Origin: Deltaproteobacteria bacterium
GTDB lineage: Bacteria > Desulfobacterota > Syntrophia > Syntrophales > Smithellaceae
Assembly: GCA_011046295.1 (NCBI GenBank)
Contig: DSAV01000258.1
Span: forward strand, 1 to 20,738
Length of the DNA stretch: 20,738 bases
Reading direction: 5' to 3'
Below, in pieces: positions 6,017 to 13,330 of the stretch. The notes under the pieces are model-generated. The model saw only the letters and a list, made by a program, of their open reading frames with translations, did not search any database and was not told the DNA's origin. A program made the position numbers and the translations under genes. Within the stretch, counting starts at the first letter, position 1, and each line of letters begins with the position of its first letter.

Positions 6017-7741
6017 CTAATTTTTTTCATTTAAAGCATGGCTGACGTATTTTTTTACTTCGTCGGTTATTTTGTCTATATCAATTAATTTATTTTCCGC
6101 GGTTTTCCTGACTTTAAGTTCCACCTTATTTTGAACCAGATTCTTTTGACCGACGACCATACGCAATGGAATTCCGATTAAATCCGCATCATTGAACTTG
6201 ACGCCGGCTCTTTCGTCACGGTCATCGAAAATAACTTCCACTTTCTCGGCCAGCATTTGCCGGTAAATCTTTTCTGCCGCGTCGGAAATGTTTTTATCAT
6301 TTATGTTTACCGGCGTGATAATTACATGAAAAGGCGCCAACGGCACGGGCCAAATAATCCCATATTCATCATAATTTTGCTCGATACAGGCGGCGACTGT
6401 TCTTCCAATACCTATCCCGTAACAGCCCATTATCATGGTTTTTTCCTGGCCGTCTTTATCCAGGTAAACCGCCTTCATCGTCTTGCTGTATTTTGTGCCC
6501 AGCTTGAATACATGCCCAACTTCTATCCCCCGGGCAAAGTTAATCTTACCGCCGCAGCGCGGACAATTGTCATTTTTTTCCACAATGCGCAAATCGGCAA
6601 ACACTTTTACTTCAAAATCCCTGTCAAGGTTCACATTCTTCAGATGGTAATCTTCCTTATTCGCGCCGGTGACAAAATTTGTCATATTCATAATTGAATA
6701 ATCCGCAATAACTCTTACCTTAATATTTACGGCCCCGGCGAAACCCCGCGGCGCGCCGGTGGCTTTCGCAATCATCTCATCGTCGGCCAGCTCCAGTTCG
6801 TCCGCTTCCAGATGGTTTTTCACCTTAACTTCATTGACTTCATGATCACCACGAATTAAAACAGCGCACGGCTTCCCATCAGCGTTAAATATCAATGTCT
6901 TAACGATATTTTCCGGTTTAACATTGAGAAATGCGCTGACTTCTTCTATTGTGCGCATGTTGGGCGTATGCACTTCTTCCATGGGCAGCATACTTTTTGC
7001 AGTGATTTCCTTTTTTCCCGGAGATACGACTTCCGCTTTTTCCAGATTTGCCGCGTAAGAACACTTTTCGCAGAAAACCATCGCGTCTTCACCGGTTTCA
7101 GCCATGACCATAAACTCGTGTGAATATTTACCGCCGATGCTTCCGGAATCCGCCTCCACCGGACGAAAACGCAAACCACAGCGACGAAATATGTTATTGT
7201 AAGCCGTAAACATTTTTTCATAACTTTTTTGAGCGCCTGCTTCATCCGCGTCAAAACTGTACGCATCTTTCATACTGAATTCGCGGCAGCGCATTACACC
7301 GAAGCGCGGGCGCACTTCATCGCGAAATTTCGTCTGAATCTGGTAGAGATTTAGTGGCAGTTGACGGTATGTTTTTACATCATTTCGCACGAGATCCGTG
7401 ATTACTTCTTCATGGGTCGGTCCCAGGCAATACTCCCTTTCATGCCGGTCGCGTAGTCTCAGAAGTTCTTTCCCGTAATGCTCCCAGCGGCCGGATTCCT
7501 GCCAAAGCTCCGCTGGCTGCACCATCGGCATATAAACCTCCTGTGCGCCCGCTTTATTCATTTCTTCGCGTACAATCTGTTCCACCTTGCGAATTACGCG
7601 ATAACCCATGGGCAGGTATGAATAAATACCGCTGGTTAATTTTCTAATCATCCCCGCCTTGATCATCAACTGATGGCTTATCACCTCTGCGTCGGAAGGG
7701 ATTTCCCTTACCGTGGGCAAGTGCATCTGGGAGTAACGCAT
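6017..7741 (-). CDS. proS: Prolyl-tRNA synthetase, bacterial type with INS editing domain
   Basis: A 574-residue class II aminoacyl-tRNA synthetase that charges tRNA-Pro. Class II motif 2 is at about 137-164 (TKFRDEVRPRFGVMRCREF, then SMKDAYSF), and motif 3 is GCYGIGIGRTVAACIEQ (439-455). Between them, at about 224-408, is the YbaK-like INS domain that hydrolyses misacylated Ala-tRNA-Pro; it includes NIVKTLIF and GDHEVNEVK. Two Cys pairs (CEKC 224-227 and CPRC 393-396) flank the insertion and could bind zinc. The anticodon-binding domain is about 470-574. An excellent AGGAGG lies 4 nt before the ATG, and the ATG overlaps the ispG stop by one base (TAATG). A cognate tRNA-Pro gene is in the next transcription unit. 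Confidence 0.98.
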   Translation of the reverse strand: MRYSQMHLPTVREIPSDAEVISHQLMIKAGMIRKLTSGIYSYLPMGYRVIRKVEQIVREEMNKAGAQEVYMPMVQPAELWQESGRWEHYGKELLRLRDRHEREYCLGPTHEEVITDLVRNDVKTYRQLPLNLYQIQTKFRDEVRPRFGVMRCREFSMKDAYSFDADEAGAQKSYEKMFTAYNNIFRRCGLRFRPVEADSGSIGGKYSHEFMVMAETGEDAMVFCEKCSYAANLEKAEVVSPGKKEITAKSMLPMEEVHTPNMRTIEEVSAFLNVKPENIVKTLIFNADGKPCAVLIRGDHEVNEVKVKNHLEADELELADDEMIAKATGAPRGFAGAVNIKVRVIADYSIMNMTNFVTGANKEDYHLKNVNLDRDFEVKVFADLRIVEKNDNCPRCGGKINFARGIEVGHVFKLGTKYSKTMKAVYLDKDGQEKTMIMGCYGIGIGRTVAACIEQNYDEYGIIWPVPLAPFHVIITPVNINDKNISDAAEKIYRQMLAEKVEVIFDDRDERAGVKFNDADLIGIPLRMVVGQKNLVQNKVELKVRKTAENKLIDIDKITDEVKKYVSHALNEKN

Positions 7742-8826
7742 TAATCCTCCTTCTTCCGTTCAAACATCGTATTAATTTCCGCCAGCAATACCGGCACAAA
7801 ATCTTTTTCTTTAACTCTTTTTATCGCTTTGCCTTTTTTAAACAGCATCCCTGATCCCCTGCCTCCGGCAATACCGATGTCCGCTTCTGCGGCCTCACCA
7901 GGCCCGTTAACCACGCAGCCCATTAGAGCAATTTTCAGATAGTTTTTCTCTCCGGCAAGAGCCTTCTGTACCTTCGCCGTTAATTGCATCAAATTAATTT
8001 CGCAGCGTCCGCATGTTGGACAGGAAACAATTTCCGGGCCGACCATTCTAACTTTCAATGATTTTAAAATTCCGTAAGCGATAGGAATTTCCCAAACCGG
8101 ATTGCCTGTAACGGAAACACGTATTGTGTCGCCGATTCCTTCATAAAGAAGCGTTCCGATGCCCAAGGCTGATTTGACGGCTGCATCTACCAGCGTCCCG
8201 GCTTCCGTTACCCCCAGATGCAGGGGATAATCCGTACAGGCGGCAATTTTGCGATACGCTTCAATCATGGTCGGAACGTCCGATGATTTCAACGATAGCT
8301 TAACGGCTTCAAAGCCTTCATCCTCAATAATAGAGATATTTTTCAGCGCGCTTTCCACCAGAGCTTCTGCTGTTGCTCCTTCGTACTTGCGCGCCACATC
8401 CTTTTGCAGAGAACCTGAATTTATTCCCAGCCTGATAACTACCTCCCGCTCCTTCGCCGCTTTTATAATCTCTTTAATTTCAGAGGCGGAAATATTACCG
8501 GGATTTATTCTGATCCCGTCCGCGCCGTTTTTAATGGCGGCCATCGCCAGACGGTGGTTAAAATGAACATCGGCAATCAGAGGAATTTTTATTTTCTTCT
8601 TAATTTCCGGTATCGCACGTGCGGCGGTCGCATCAGGAATGGCAACGCGGATAATTTCACACCCGGCTTTGGTTAGCCTATGTATTTGCGCCACCGTTGA
8701 TTTAACATCGCTCGTGTCCGTGTTCGCCATTGATTGCACGACCACAGGCGCGCCGCTTCCTATCGGCACTCCCCCCAGATTAATTTGTTTTGTTTTTCTT
8801 CTCTTAATTTCCTGTTCTTTCTTCAC
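7741..8826 (-). CDS. ispG: 4-hydroxy-3-methylbut-2-en-1-yl diphosphate synthase (IspG/GcpE)
   Basis: A 361-residue 4Fe-4S enzyme of the MEP isoprenoid pathway that reductively converts MEcPP to HMBPP in the cytoplasm. It has a TIM-barrel N-terminus (VVVQSMANTDTSD, IADVHFNHRLA, GIRINPGNI). Cluster ligands are in the C-terminal domain: Cys269 and Cys272 in SCPTCGRCEINL, Cys304 in MGCVVNGPGEA, and Glu311. The length is typical of the short bacterial form without the plant-type insert. The start is GTG at 8826. An upstream ATG (GCATGCATTTG) runs into TGA after two codons and is not in frame, so GTG is the best choice, with GAGGAAG upstream. It heads ispG-proS-rel. Confidence 0.97.
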   Translation of the reverse strand: MKKEQEIKRRKTKQINLGGVPIGSGAPVVVQSMANTDTSDVKSTVAQIHRLTKAGCEIIRVAIPDATAARAIPEIKKKIKIPLIADVHFNHRLAMAAIKNGADGIRINPGNISASEIKEIIKAAKEREVVIRLGINSGSLQKDVARKYEGATAEALVESALKNISIIEDEGFEAVKLSLKSSDVPTMIEAYRKIAACTDYPLHLGVTEAGTLVDAAVKSALGIGTLLYEGIGDTIRVSVTGNPVWEIPIAYGILKSLKVRMVGPEIVSCPTCGRCEINLMQLTAKVQKALAGEKNYLKIALMGCVVNGPGEAAEADIGIAGGRGSGMLFKKGKAIKRVKEKDFVPVLLAEINTMFERKKED

Positions 8827-8862
8827 AAATGCATGCTTCCTCGCAACTTTTTTTAGTGCGAA

Positions 8863-8891
8863 TTTATAACATGCTGATTAATCTTCAGCAA
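8863..8891 (-). promoter_or_regulatory. Promoter for ispG-proS-rel, with an inverted repeat in the spacer
   Basis: TTGCTG (8891-8886) and TATAAA (8868-8863) on the minus strand are separated by 17 nt. The dyad TGCTGA-N7-TCAGCA (8872-8890) spans the -35 box and most of the spacer, where a bound repressor would block polymerase. The promoter call is moderately supported; an operator function is inference. Confidence 0.5.
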
Positions 8892-8991
8892 TGACTAATT
8901 TCAGCAGCAAGACATTCAGAAAAAATTTATTGAACAAAGCGAAAGATTTACCAGCCAATTATTTTATCTTTCTAAAAGCTGCCGGGCGAAA

Positions 8992-10395
8992 TTATTTACC
9001 CAGCCAGCAGTGCAGGCATAACTGATTCGCAGGAAGTCCGATGGCGGAAATCATGTCATCAATTGTTATATACTGGAGCGAAGTCACATCAAGATCGCGC
9101 CGAATCCAATCAATCATCCGGGCGTAATTTGAAGAACCGGAATCTAAATAGGTCTCGACATTTTGCGCTTCCTTGCCTTCCAGCGAACGGATTGCTTTTC
9201 GTCCGGCCAGTTCTGCGGTTGTTCTTGTGGAGGATGAATAGATGCACGGGAACATTAACGGTGGGCAAGCGGAACGAATGTGAATTTCTTTGGCTCCATT
9301 TTCCCATAATTTCTTTATCGTGTAATTTTTCAATTGCGTTCCGCGAACTATGGAGTCATCACAAATAATCATGCGGCTTCCCTTGATGACATCTCGTATC
9401 GCAATGAGTTTCATGGTGGCCACAAGGTCTCTTATTTCCTGTGCCGGCGGAGTATAGCTGCGGCCATAGCCGGGCGTGTATTTAACCAGGGGTCGCCGGT
9501 AGGGAATGCCTGATTCCATGGCGTATCCGATGGCATGCCCCACTCCGGAATCAGGAACACCGGAAACAAAATCAGCTTCCACGTTATCACGCCGCGCCAG
9601 ATAACGTCCGCAGCGTTCTCTGGTGCTTTCCACCGCAATGCCTTCATACATTGAAGAAGGCGAACCGGTATAAATCCAAAGAAAGGCGCATATTTTCTTT
9701 TCGGTGCCTTCGGGCTTCATTTGCTTTACGCCGCCGGGCGACAATAAAACAATTTCTCCAGGACCTAAAAAACTCGCCGACTCATAGCCGAGATTTTCAA
9801 AAGCGCTTACCTCCGTGGCTACAACGTATGATTTATTTTTTTTATCTTTGCTTTCCCCCATGGCCAGAGGAAATCTCCCCAGCTTGTCTCTGGCTGCGTA
9901 AATTCCTTCTTCCGTCATTATCAGCGCGCAAAGAGAGCCTTCAATTGCCGCGCGCATGGAAGCAATGCCTTCAACGATATTATCGCCGCGGTTAATCAAA
10001 TACGCGGCAATCTCCGCGTTGTTGACGGTACCTCCTGATGACTCGCCAAAAGACGCGCCATCATTAAGGAGATCGTTGACCAGTTTTGTTTTGTTGGTAA
10101 TCAGTCCGGACACGGCGAGGGCGTAAACGCCGAACTTAGAACGGAATATCAAAGGCTGTGGCGTCTCGTCGTCTATGGCGCCGATACCGAAGTTGCCTTC
10201 CATTCTTTTGTAATCATCAATAAAACGGGATTTGAATTGAGCCTGAGATATACTGTGAATAGCTTTTTCAAAACCTTTTGGCCCCCATATGGCCATTCCA
10301 CCATTTTCCGTTCCGAGGTGAGAATGATAGTCCGTGCCGTAAAAAAGGGTCTGCACGCAATCAGTTGTCGATACTACTCCAAAAAGACCGCCCAT
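8992..10395 (-). CDS. Amidophosphoribosyltransferase (PurF)-like protein with a degenerate glutaminase site
   Basis: A 467-residue homologue of PurF, which makes phosphoribosylamine from PRPP and glutamine. The N-terminal Ntn glutaminase domain starts Met-Gly-Gly-Leu-Phe-Gly, so the catalytic Cys1 of PurF (Met-Cys-Gly-Ile-Phe-Gly) is absent. The usual HxRYxT segment reads AIDDET (73-78) and the oxyanion Asn-Gly reads Ser96-Gly97, so the glutamine site is also lost. The phosphoribosyltransferase domain is intact, with ICDDSIVRGTQL (344-355) as the PRPP motif and a KYTPGYGRSYTPP flexible loop. Four cysteines match the 4Fe-4S ligands of Bacillus PurF: Cys236, Cys384, Cys460 and Cys463 (the last two in CLHCWLGK at the very end). 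It may use free ammonia or another amine, or do a different reaction. The gene lies 118 nt after coaD on the same strand. Confidence 0.85.
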   Translation of the reverse strand: MGGLFGVVSTTDCVQTLFYGTDYHSHLGTENGGMAIWGPKGFEKAIHSISQAQFKSRFIDDYKRMEGNFGIGAIDDETPQPLIFRSKFGVYALAVSGLITNKTKLVNDLLNDGASFGESSGGTVNNAEIAAYLINRGDNIVEGIASMRAAIEGSLCALIMTEEGIYAARDKLGRFPLAMGESKDKKNKSYVVATEVSAFENLGYESASFLGPGEIVLLSPGGVKQMKPEGTEKKICAFLWIYTGSPSSMYEGIAVESTRERCGRYLARRDNVEADFVSGVPDSGVGHAIGYAMESGIPYRRPLVKYTPGYGRSYTPPAQEIRDLVATMKLIAIRDVIKGSRMIICDDSIVRGTQLKNYTIKKLWENGAKEIHIRSACPPLMFPCIYSSSTRTTAELAGRKAIRSLEGKEAQNVETYLDSGSSNYARMIDWIRRDLDVTSLQYITIDDMISAIGLPANQLCLHCWLGK

Positions 10396-10513
10396 TTTCT
10401 TTTAGCCTCACCCTGACTTAATGCCCGAATTTTTCACGCGTTTTATTTCTTCTTCGCTATTTTTCCTGGAATTGGCGCAAGAGCAAAGAACCGGATCATT
10501 ATAGTCAAATCTC

Positions 10514-11026
10514 TTATCTCTTGTGGTTATTGTTGTTACGCGCAGTTACGTTGTACTTTTCCAGTAATTTTTGATGGACATTATCCGGCACCAACGCCTT
10601 TACTGAACCTCCCAAGCTTACCACTTCCTTTATAATCCTGGAGCTTGTATAGAACCATTTAAATCCGCTCATGAGAAAGACAGTTTCAATTTCTCTTGTC
10701 TGCCGTCTGTTCATCAGCGCCATCTGAAATTCATACTCGAAATCGGAAAGCGCGCGCATTCCGCGCAGGATGATATTTGCCCCGGAAGTTTTCAGGTAAT
10801 CCACGAGCAGCCCTGCATGACAATCCACCGTAACACCTTTTATTTCACGCAACGCATCCTGAATCATTTCCATTCTTTCTTCTACTGTAAACAAAGCTGC
10901 TTTATCGGGATTATAGGCGACAAGAACAATGATATTGTCAAAAATCCTGATTCCCCTTTTTATAATGTCAATATGGCCGTTCGTGATTGGGTCAAAAGTA
11001 CCCGGGTAGATTGCTGTCTTGCTCAT
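10514..11026 (-). CDS. coaD: Phosphopantetheine adenylyltransferase
   Basis: This enzyme performs the penultimate step of CoA synthesis, joining 4'-phosphopantetheine and ATP to give dephospho-CoA. The N-terminal nucleotidyltransferase signature is AIYPGTFDPITNGHIDII with the NGH motif. ILRGMRALSDFEYEFQMALMNR and FYTSSRIIKEV are the other family blocks. I place the start at ATG 11026 (SKTAIYPGTFDP), because homologues begin about here and AGGA lies 7 nt upstream. This gives 170 residues and a 4-nt gap after rsmD. In-frame GTG 11050 or ATG 11044 would add 8 or 6 residues and overlap rsmD; the latter also has a GAGG ribosome binding sequence. Confidence 0.95.
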   Translation of the reverse strand: MSKTAIYPGTFDPITNGHIDIIKRGIRIFDNIIVLVAYNPDKAALFTVEERMEMIQDALREIKGVTVDCHAGLLVDYLKTSGANIILRGMRALSDFEYEFQMALMNRRQTREIETVFLMSGFKWFYTSSRIIKEVVSLGGSVKALVPDNVHQKLLEKYNVTARNNNNHKR

Positions 11027-11030
11027 AAAC

Positions 11031-11597
11031 TTATCCTGTGTCATTCCCACTCCTCTTAAAAAAAGTCAAAGCGTTTTCGCCGTATTTTCTTTGCTGAACC
11101 TGATAAATGTTATCAGGTAAAAATTCAATATATTTTTCATTGATAGAATGTTGAATAACAATAATACTTTCTTCGGAAAGCGCTTTGTATTTCCCCAGGC
11201 AATTGAGCGTGGTTGCTACCAGCCCCCGGTTATACGGCGGATCGGCAAACACAAAATCCGCGCGGCATTTTTCTTGAGCAAGCTCTTTTAAGCCTATTTT
11301 GACATCTGCGGCAATAACGAAACATTTCGTCTCTAAAGATAAAGACCGCAAATTCTTTTTAATTATATCTGCAAGTTTTTTATTTTTTTCCACCAGATAA
11401 ACCTGCCGTGCTCCCCGGCTTGCCGCCTCCAAGCCCACGCCGCCGGAACCGGCAAAAAGGTCGATAAATATTGTTTTTTCAACCGGACCGAGTAAATTAA
11501 AAATGGTTTCTCTTAAAAAATCAGAAGTCGGTCTTTCTTTTATGCCCGGAGGAAAGTAATAAGCCCTGCCTCCCAGATCACCTCCTGTAATACGCAT
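11031..11597 (-). CDS. rsmD: 16S rRNA (guanine(966)-N(2))-methyltransferase RsmD
   Basis: A 188-residue SAM-dependent methyltransferase that modifies G966 of 16S rRNA. It begins MRITGGDLGGRAYYFPPG, typical of the family, then RPTSDFLRETIFNLL. SAM-binding motif I is IDLFAGSGGVGLEAASRGA (45-63), and the catalytic DPPY is at 119-122. The length is normal. The gene is 27 nt after pssA on the same strand; the ribosome binding sequence before its ATG is weak, so coupling to pssA translation may help. Pairing of rsmD with coaD is very common in bacteria and supports both calls. Confidence 0.96.
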   Translation of the reverse strand: MRITGGDLGGRAYYFPPGIKERPTSDFLRETIFNLLGPVEKTIFIDLFAGSGGVGLEAASRGARQVYLVEKNKKLADIIKKNLRSLSLETKCFVIAADVKIGLKELAQEKCRADFVFADPPYNRGLVATTLNCLGKYKALSEESIIVIQHSINEKYIEFLPDNIYQVQQRKYGENALTFFKRSGNDTG

Positions 11598-11624
11598 AAT
11601 ATCGGATACTCGTTAACAAATATT

Positions 11625-12419
11625 TCAGATGCCTTGGTCGATTTCCTTTGCGCGCAATTTTCTTTCCCTCGAGTTCTGATGCTTCTGCCTGCTGAATCTG
11701 AACATCCACCAGATTGGTCCGGAAATCGCGTAACTGAACATGGCCACAAATGCCATGACAACCGGCTGTGCCAGCACTATTATCAGCGCCAAAACCAAAA
11801 GAAAAAAAGTCATAAAAGGCTTGCGGGCAAAAAGCCCCAAATCCTTAAAGCTGTAATATTTAATGTTACTGACCATCAAAACAGAAAGAAGCGGGACAAA
11901 AACAAGCATGGAGGGATCATGAAGCTTACCTTGTACGCCGGCAACCTGGTCGAAAAAAAGCACCGTTGTAGCCACAACTGCGGCCGCTGCCGGTATGGGC
12001 AACCCGTTGAATACCCTGCTTTCCACAATGCCTGTTTGAATGTTGTAGCGGGCCAGGCGCAAAGCGCCGCAGAGAACGAATAGAAACGCGGCCAACCATC
12101 CCCATTTGCCGTAAAAAGACATCGCCCAGTTGTAGGCTAAAATAGCCGGCGCCAGGCCAAAGGCAATAACATCGGAAAGCGAATCATACTCCGCCCCGAA
12201 TTTACTGGCGGTATTGGTAAACCGGGCGATACGTCCATCCAAGCCGTCGAATACGGCAGCGCCTAAAATGGCAACAGCTGCAAGGAAAAAATCATCTTTC
12301 AGTGAAGCGATAATAGAAAAAAAACCGCAAAAAAGGCCTGCCGTGGTAATCAGGTTGGGCAGAACATAGATGCCTCTTCTTATGCGTATTTTTTTAAGGC
12401 GGTTTTCCTGCTTCTTCAT
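11625..12419 (-). CDS. pssA: CDP-diacylglycerol-serine O-phosphatidyltransferase (phosphatidylserine synthase)
   Basis: A 264-residue membrane enzyme that makes phosphatidylserine from CDP-diacylglycerol and L-serine. The CDP-alcohol phosphotransferase signature D-x2-D-G-x2-A-R-x8-G-x3-D-x3-D is complete: Asp58, Asp61, Gly62, Ala65, Arg66, Gly75, Asp79, Asp83. It begins with a basic segment (KKQENRLKKIRIRRGIYVLPN) and has about six to eight hydrophobic segments. The ATG overlaps the psd stop (ATGA type), indicating translational coupling. Adjacency to psd, whose product decarboxylates phosphatidylserine, supports serine as the alcohol substrate over glycerol phosphate or inositol phosphate. 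Confidence 0.95.
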   Translation of the reverse strand: MKKQENRLKKIRIRRGIYVLPNLITTAGLFCGFFSIIASLKDDFFLAAVAILGAAVFDGLDGRIARFTNTASKFGAEYDSLSDVIAFGLAPAILAYNWAMSFYGKWGWLAAFLFVLCGALRLARYNIQTGIVESRVFNGLPIPAAAAVVATTVLFFDQVAGVQGKLHDPSMLVFVPLLSVLMVSNIKYYSFKDLGLFARKPFMTFFLLVLALIIVLAQPVVMAFVAMFSYAISGPIWWMFRFSRQKHQNSRERKLRAKEIDQGI

Positions 12420-13057
12420 TTAAGATAACCCAGCGGTGTCCGGCCGGCTTTTACTTTTTGCTTCAGAGCCACGACAATACGCGTATCCTGCGGCAAATAA
12501 ATATCGACGCGTGAGCCAAAACAAATTATGCCAAAACGTTCACCCGTATTGATTGACATGCCCTTGTTCACCCAGCAGACTATCCTACGGGCAATAAGGC
12601 CGGCAATTTGCACCACCCAGATTTCACGTTCATCTTCACAGCGAATCATAACTTCATTGCGCTCATTATCCTCGGAAGCCTTATCCAGATTGGCAGCTAT
12701 AAATTTACCCTCATGATAATTAATCGCTTCGATTTTCCCGCTGCACGGAGCACGGTTAACATGAACATCGAAAATATTCATGAAGATGCTTATCTTTTTA
12801 AATTTACCGGAGAAGCTGCCTTTGACTTCAATGTCTTCTATTTTAATAACTTTGCCGTCCGCGGGAGAAATCAGGATTTTTTCCTCTTGAGGGAAATGCC
12901 TTTCCGGGTTGCGGAAAAACCAGATAATAAAAAGAGTGAAGAGGGACAGCAGCAATGTCAGCCAGACTATGTCCAAAAAAGCCACAAAAATGGTGACGAC
13001 CAGTGAAAAAATAATGAAGGGGTAGCCTTCATGAGCGATAATACTTGCGTGTTTCAT
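12416..13057 (-). CDS. psd: Phosphatidylserine decarboxylase, short pyruvoyl form
   Basis: A 213-residue enzyme that converts phosphatidylserine to phosphatidylethanolamine at the inner membrane. Two adjacent hydrophobic segments (about 11-29 and 31-49) precede FRNPERHFP and SPADGKV (64-70). IFMNIFDVHVNRAP (91-104) is the conserved core. Self-cleavage should occur at Gly181-Ser182 in FGIICFGSRVD, where the Ser becomes the pyruvoyl group. The length fits the short Psd class and not the roughly 300-residue E. coli type. The ATG at 13057 is 14 nt from the nearest good Shine-Dalgarno (AAGGAG), which is unusually far. An in-frame TAA lies 9 nt before the ATG, so no upstream start is possible. Confidence 0.95.
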   Translation of the reverse strand: MKHASIIAHEGYPFIIFSLVVTIFVAFLDIVWLTLLLSLFTLFIIWFFRNPERHFPQEEKILISPADGKVIKIEDIEVKGSFSGKFKKISIFMNIFDVHVNRAPCSGKIEAINYHEGKFIAANLDKASEDNERNEVMIRCEDEREIWVVQIAGLIARRIVCWVNKGMSINTGERFGIICFGSRVDIYLPQDTRIVVALKQKVKAGRTPLGYLK

Positions 13058-13091
13058 TGAATATTACATTTCTCCTTAAAGGGAGATAACC

Positions 13092-13120
13092 TTGATATAT
13101 TAATTAAATGCGCTTGTCAA
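13092..13120 (-). promoter_or_regulatory. Promoter for the psd-pssA-rsmD-coaD unit
   Basis: A perfect TTGACA -35 (13120-13115) and a TATCAA -10 (13097-13092) on the minus strand are separated by 17 nt. The likely start site is near 13085, just upstream of the psd ribosome binding site. Confidence 0.55.
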
Positions 13121-13193
13121 TAAATCTTTAATCTACTATATTGCAAGAGTTCATAGAACATTGGTTTCTCAGCGCCTTACAAAATTAATTTAT

Positions 13194-13226
13194 CCGGTAA
13201 AAAACCGGTGTCTTTTTGTGCCGGTT
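13194..13226. repeat. Overlapping CCGGT inverted repeats in the divergent control region
   Basis: CCGGT (13194-13198), AACCGG (13203-13208) and CCGGTT (13221-13226) form two possible hairpins or dyads. They compete for the middle element: a 5-bp arm with a 5-A loop, and a 6-bp arm with a 12-nt loop. They lie 14-46 bp upstream of the plus-strand -35 box, a plausible place for an operator. No regulator gene is adjacent. Confidence 0.4.
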
Positions 13227-13239
13227 GAAGTTAATTTTC

Positions 13240-13268
13240 TTGACACGTTTTATGCTCCCCCATATACT
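13240..13268 (+). promoter_or_regulatory. Strong sigma70-type promoter for the CoA-transferase-like/GNAT gene
   Basis: TTGACA (13240-13245) and TATACT (13263-13268) are separated by 17 nt, close to consensus. Transcription should start near 13275, leaving a leader of roughly 55 nt before the ATG at 13331. Confidence 0.7.
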
Positions 13269-13330
13269 CGTAACGTCATAAAGTTTATCAAATTTGCTGG
13301 AATTTGGATATCAGTATCAAAAAAAAGAGT

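Noticed and set aside
6946..7266. 106-residue minus-strand reading frame inside proS
   Set aside because: It lies in another frame of the well-supported prolyl-tRNA synthetase gene, has unnatural composition and no ribosome binding site of its own.
10396..10513. Promoter or small gene between coaD and the PurF-like gene
   Set aside because: A TATAAT occurs on the minus strand at 10503-10498, but no -35 box lies at a suitable distance. The 18-codon frame there (starting MIRFFALAPIPG) has no ribosome binding site. Read-through from coaD is simpler.
13304..13330. TTG start adding nine residues to the CoA-transferase-like/GNAT fusion
   Set aside because: The added segment (LDISIKKKS) is Lys-rich, has no better ribosome binding sequence, and the family-like N-terminus begins after the ATG at 13331. 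It remains possible.
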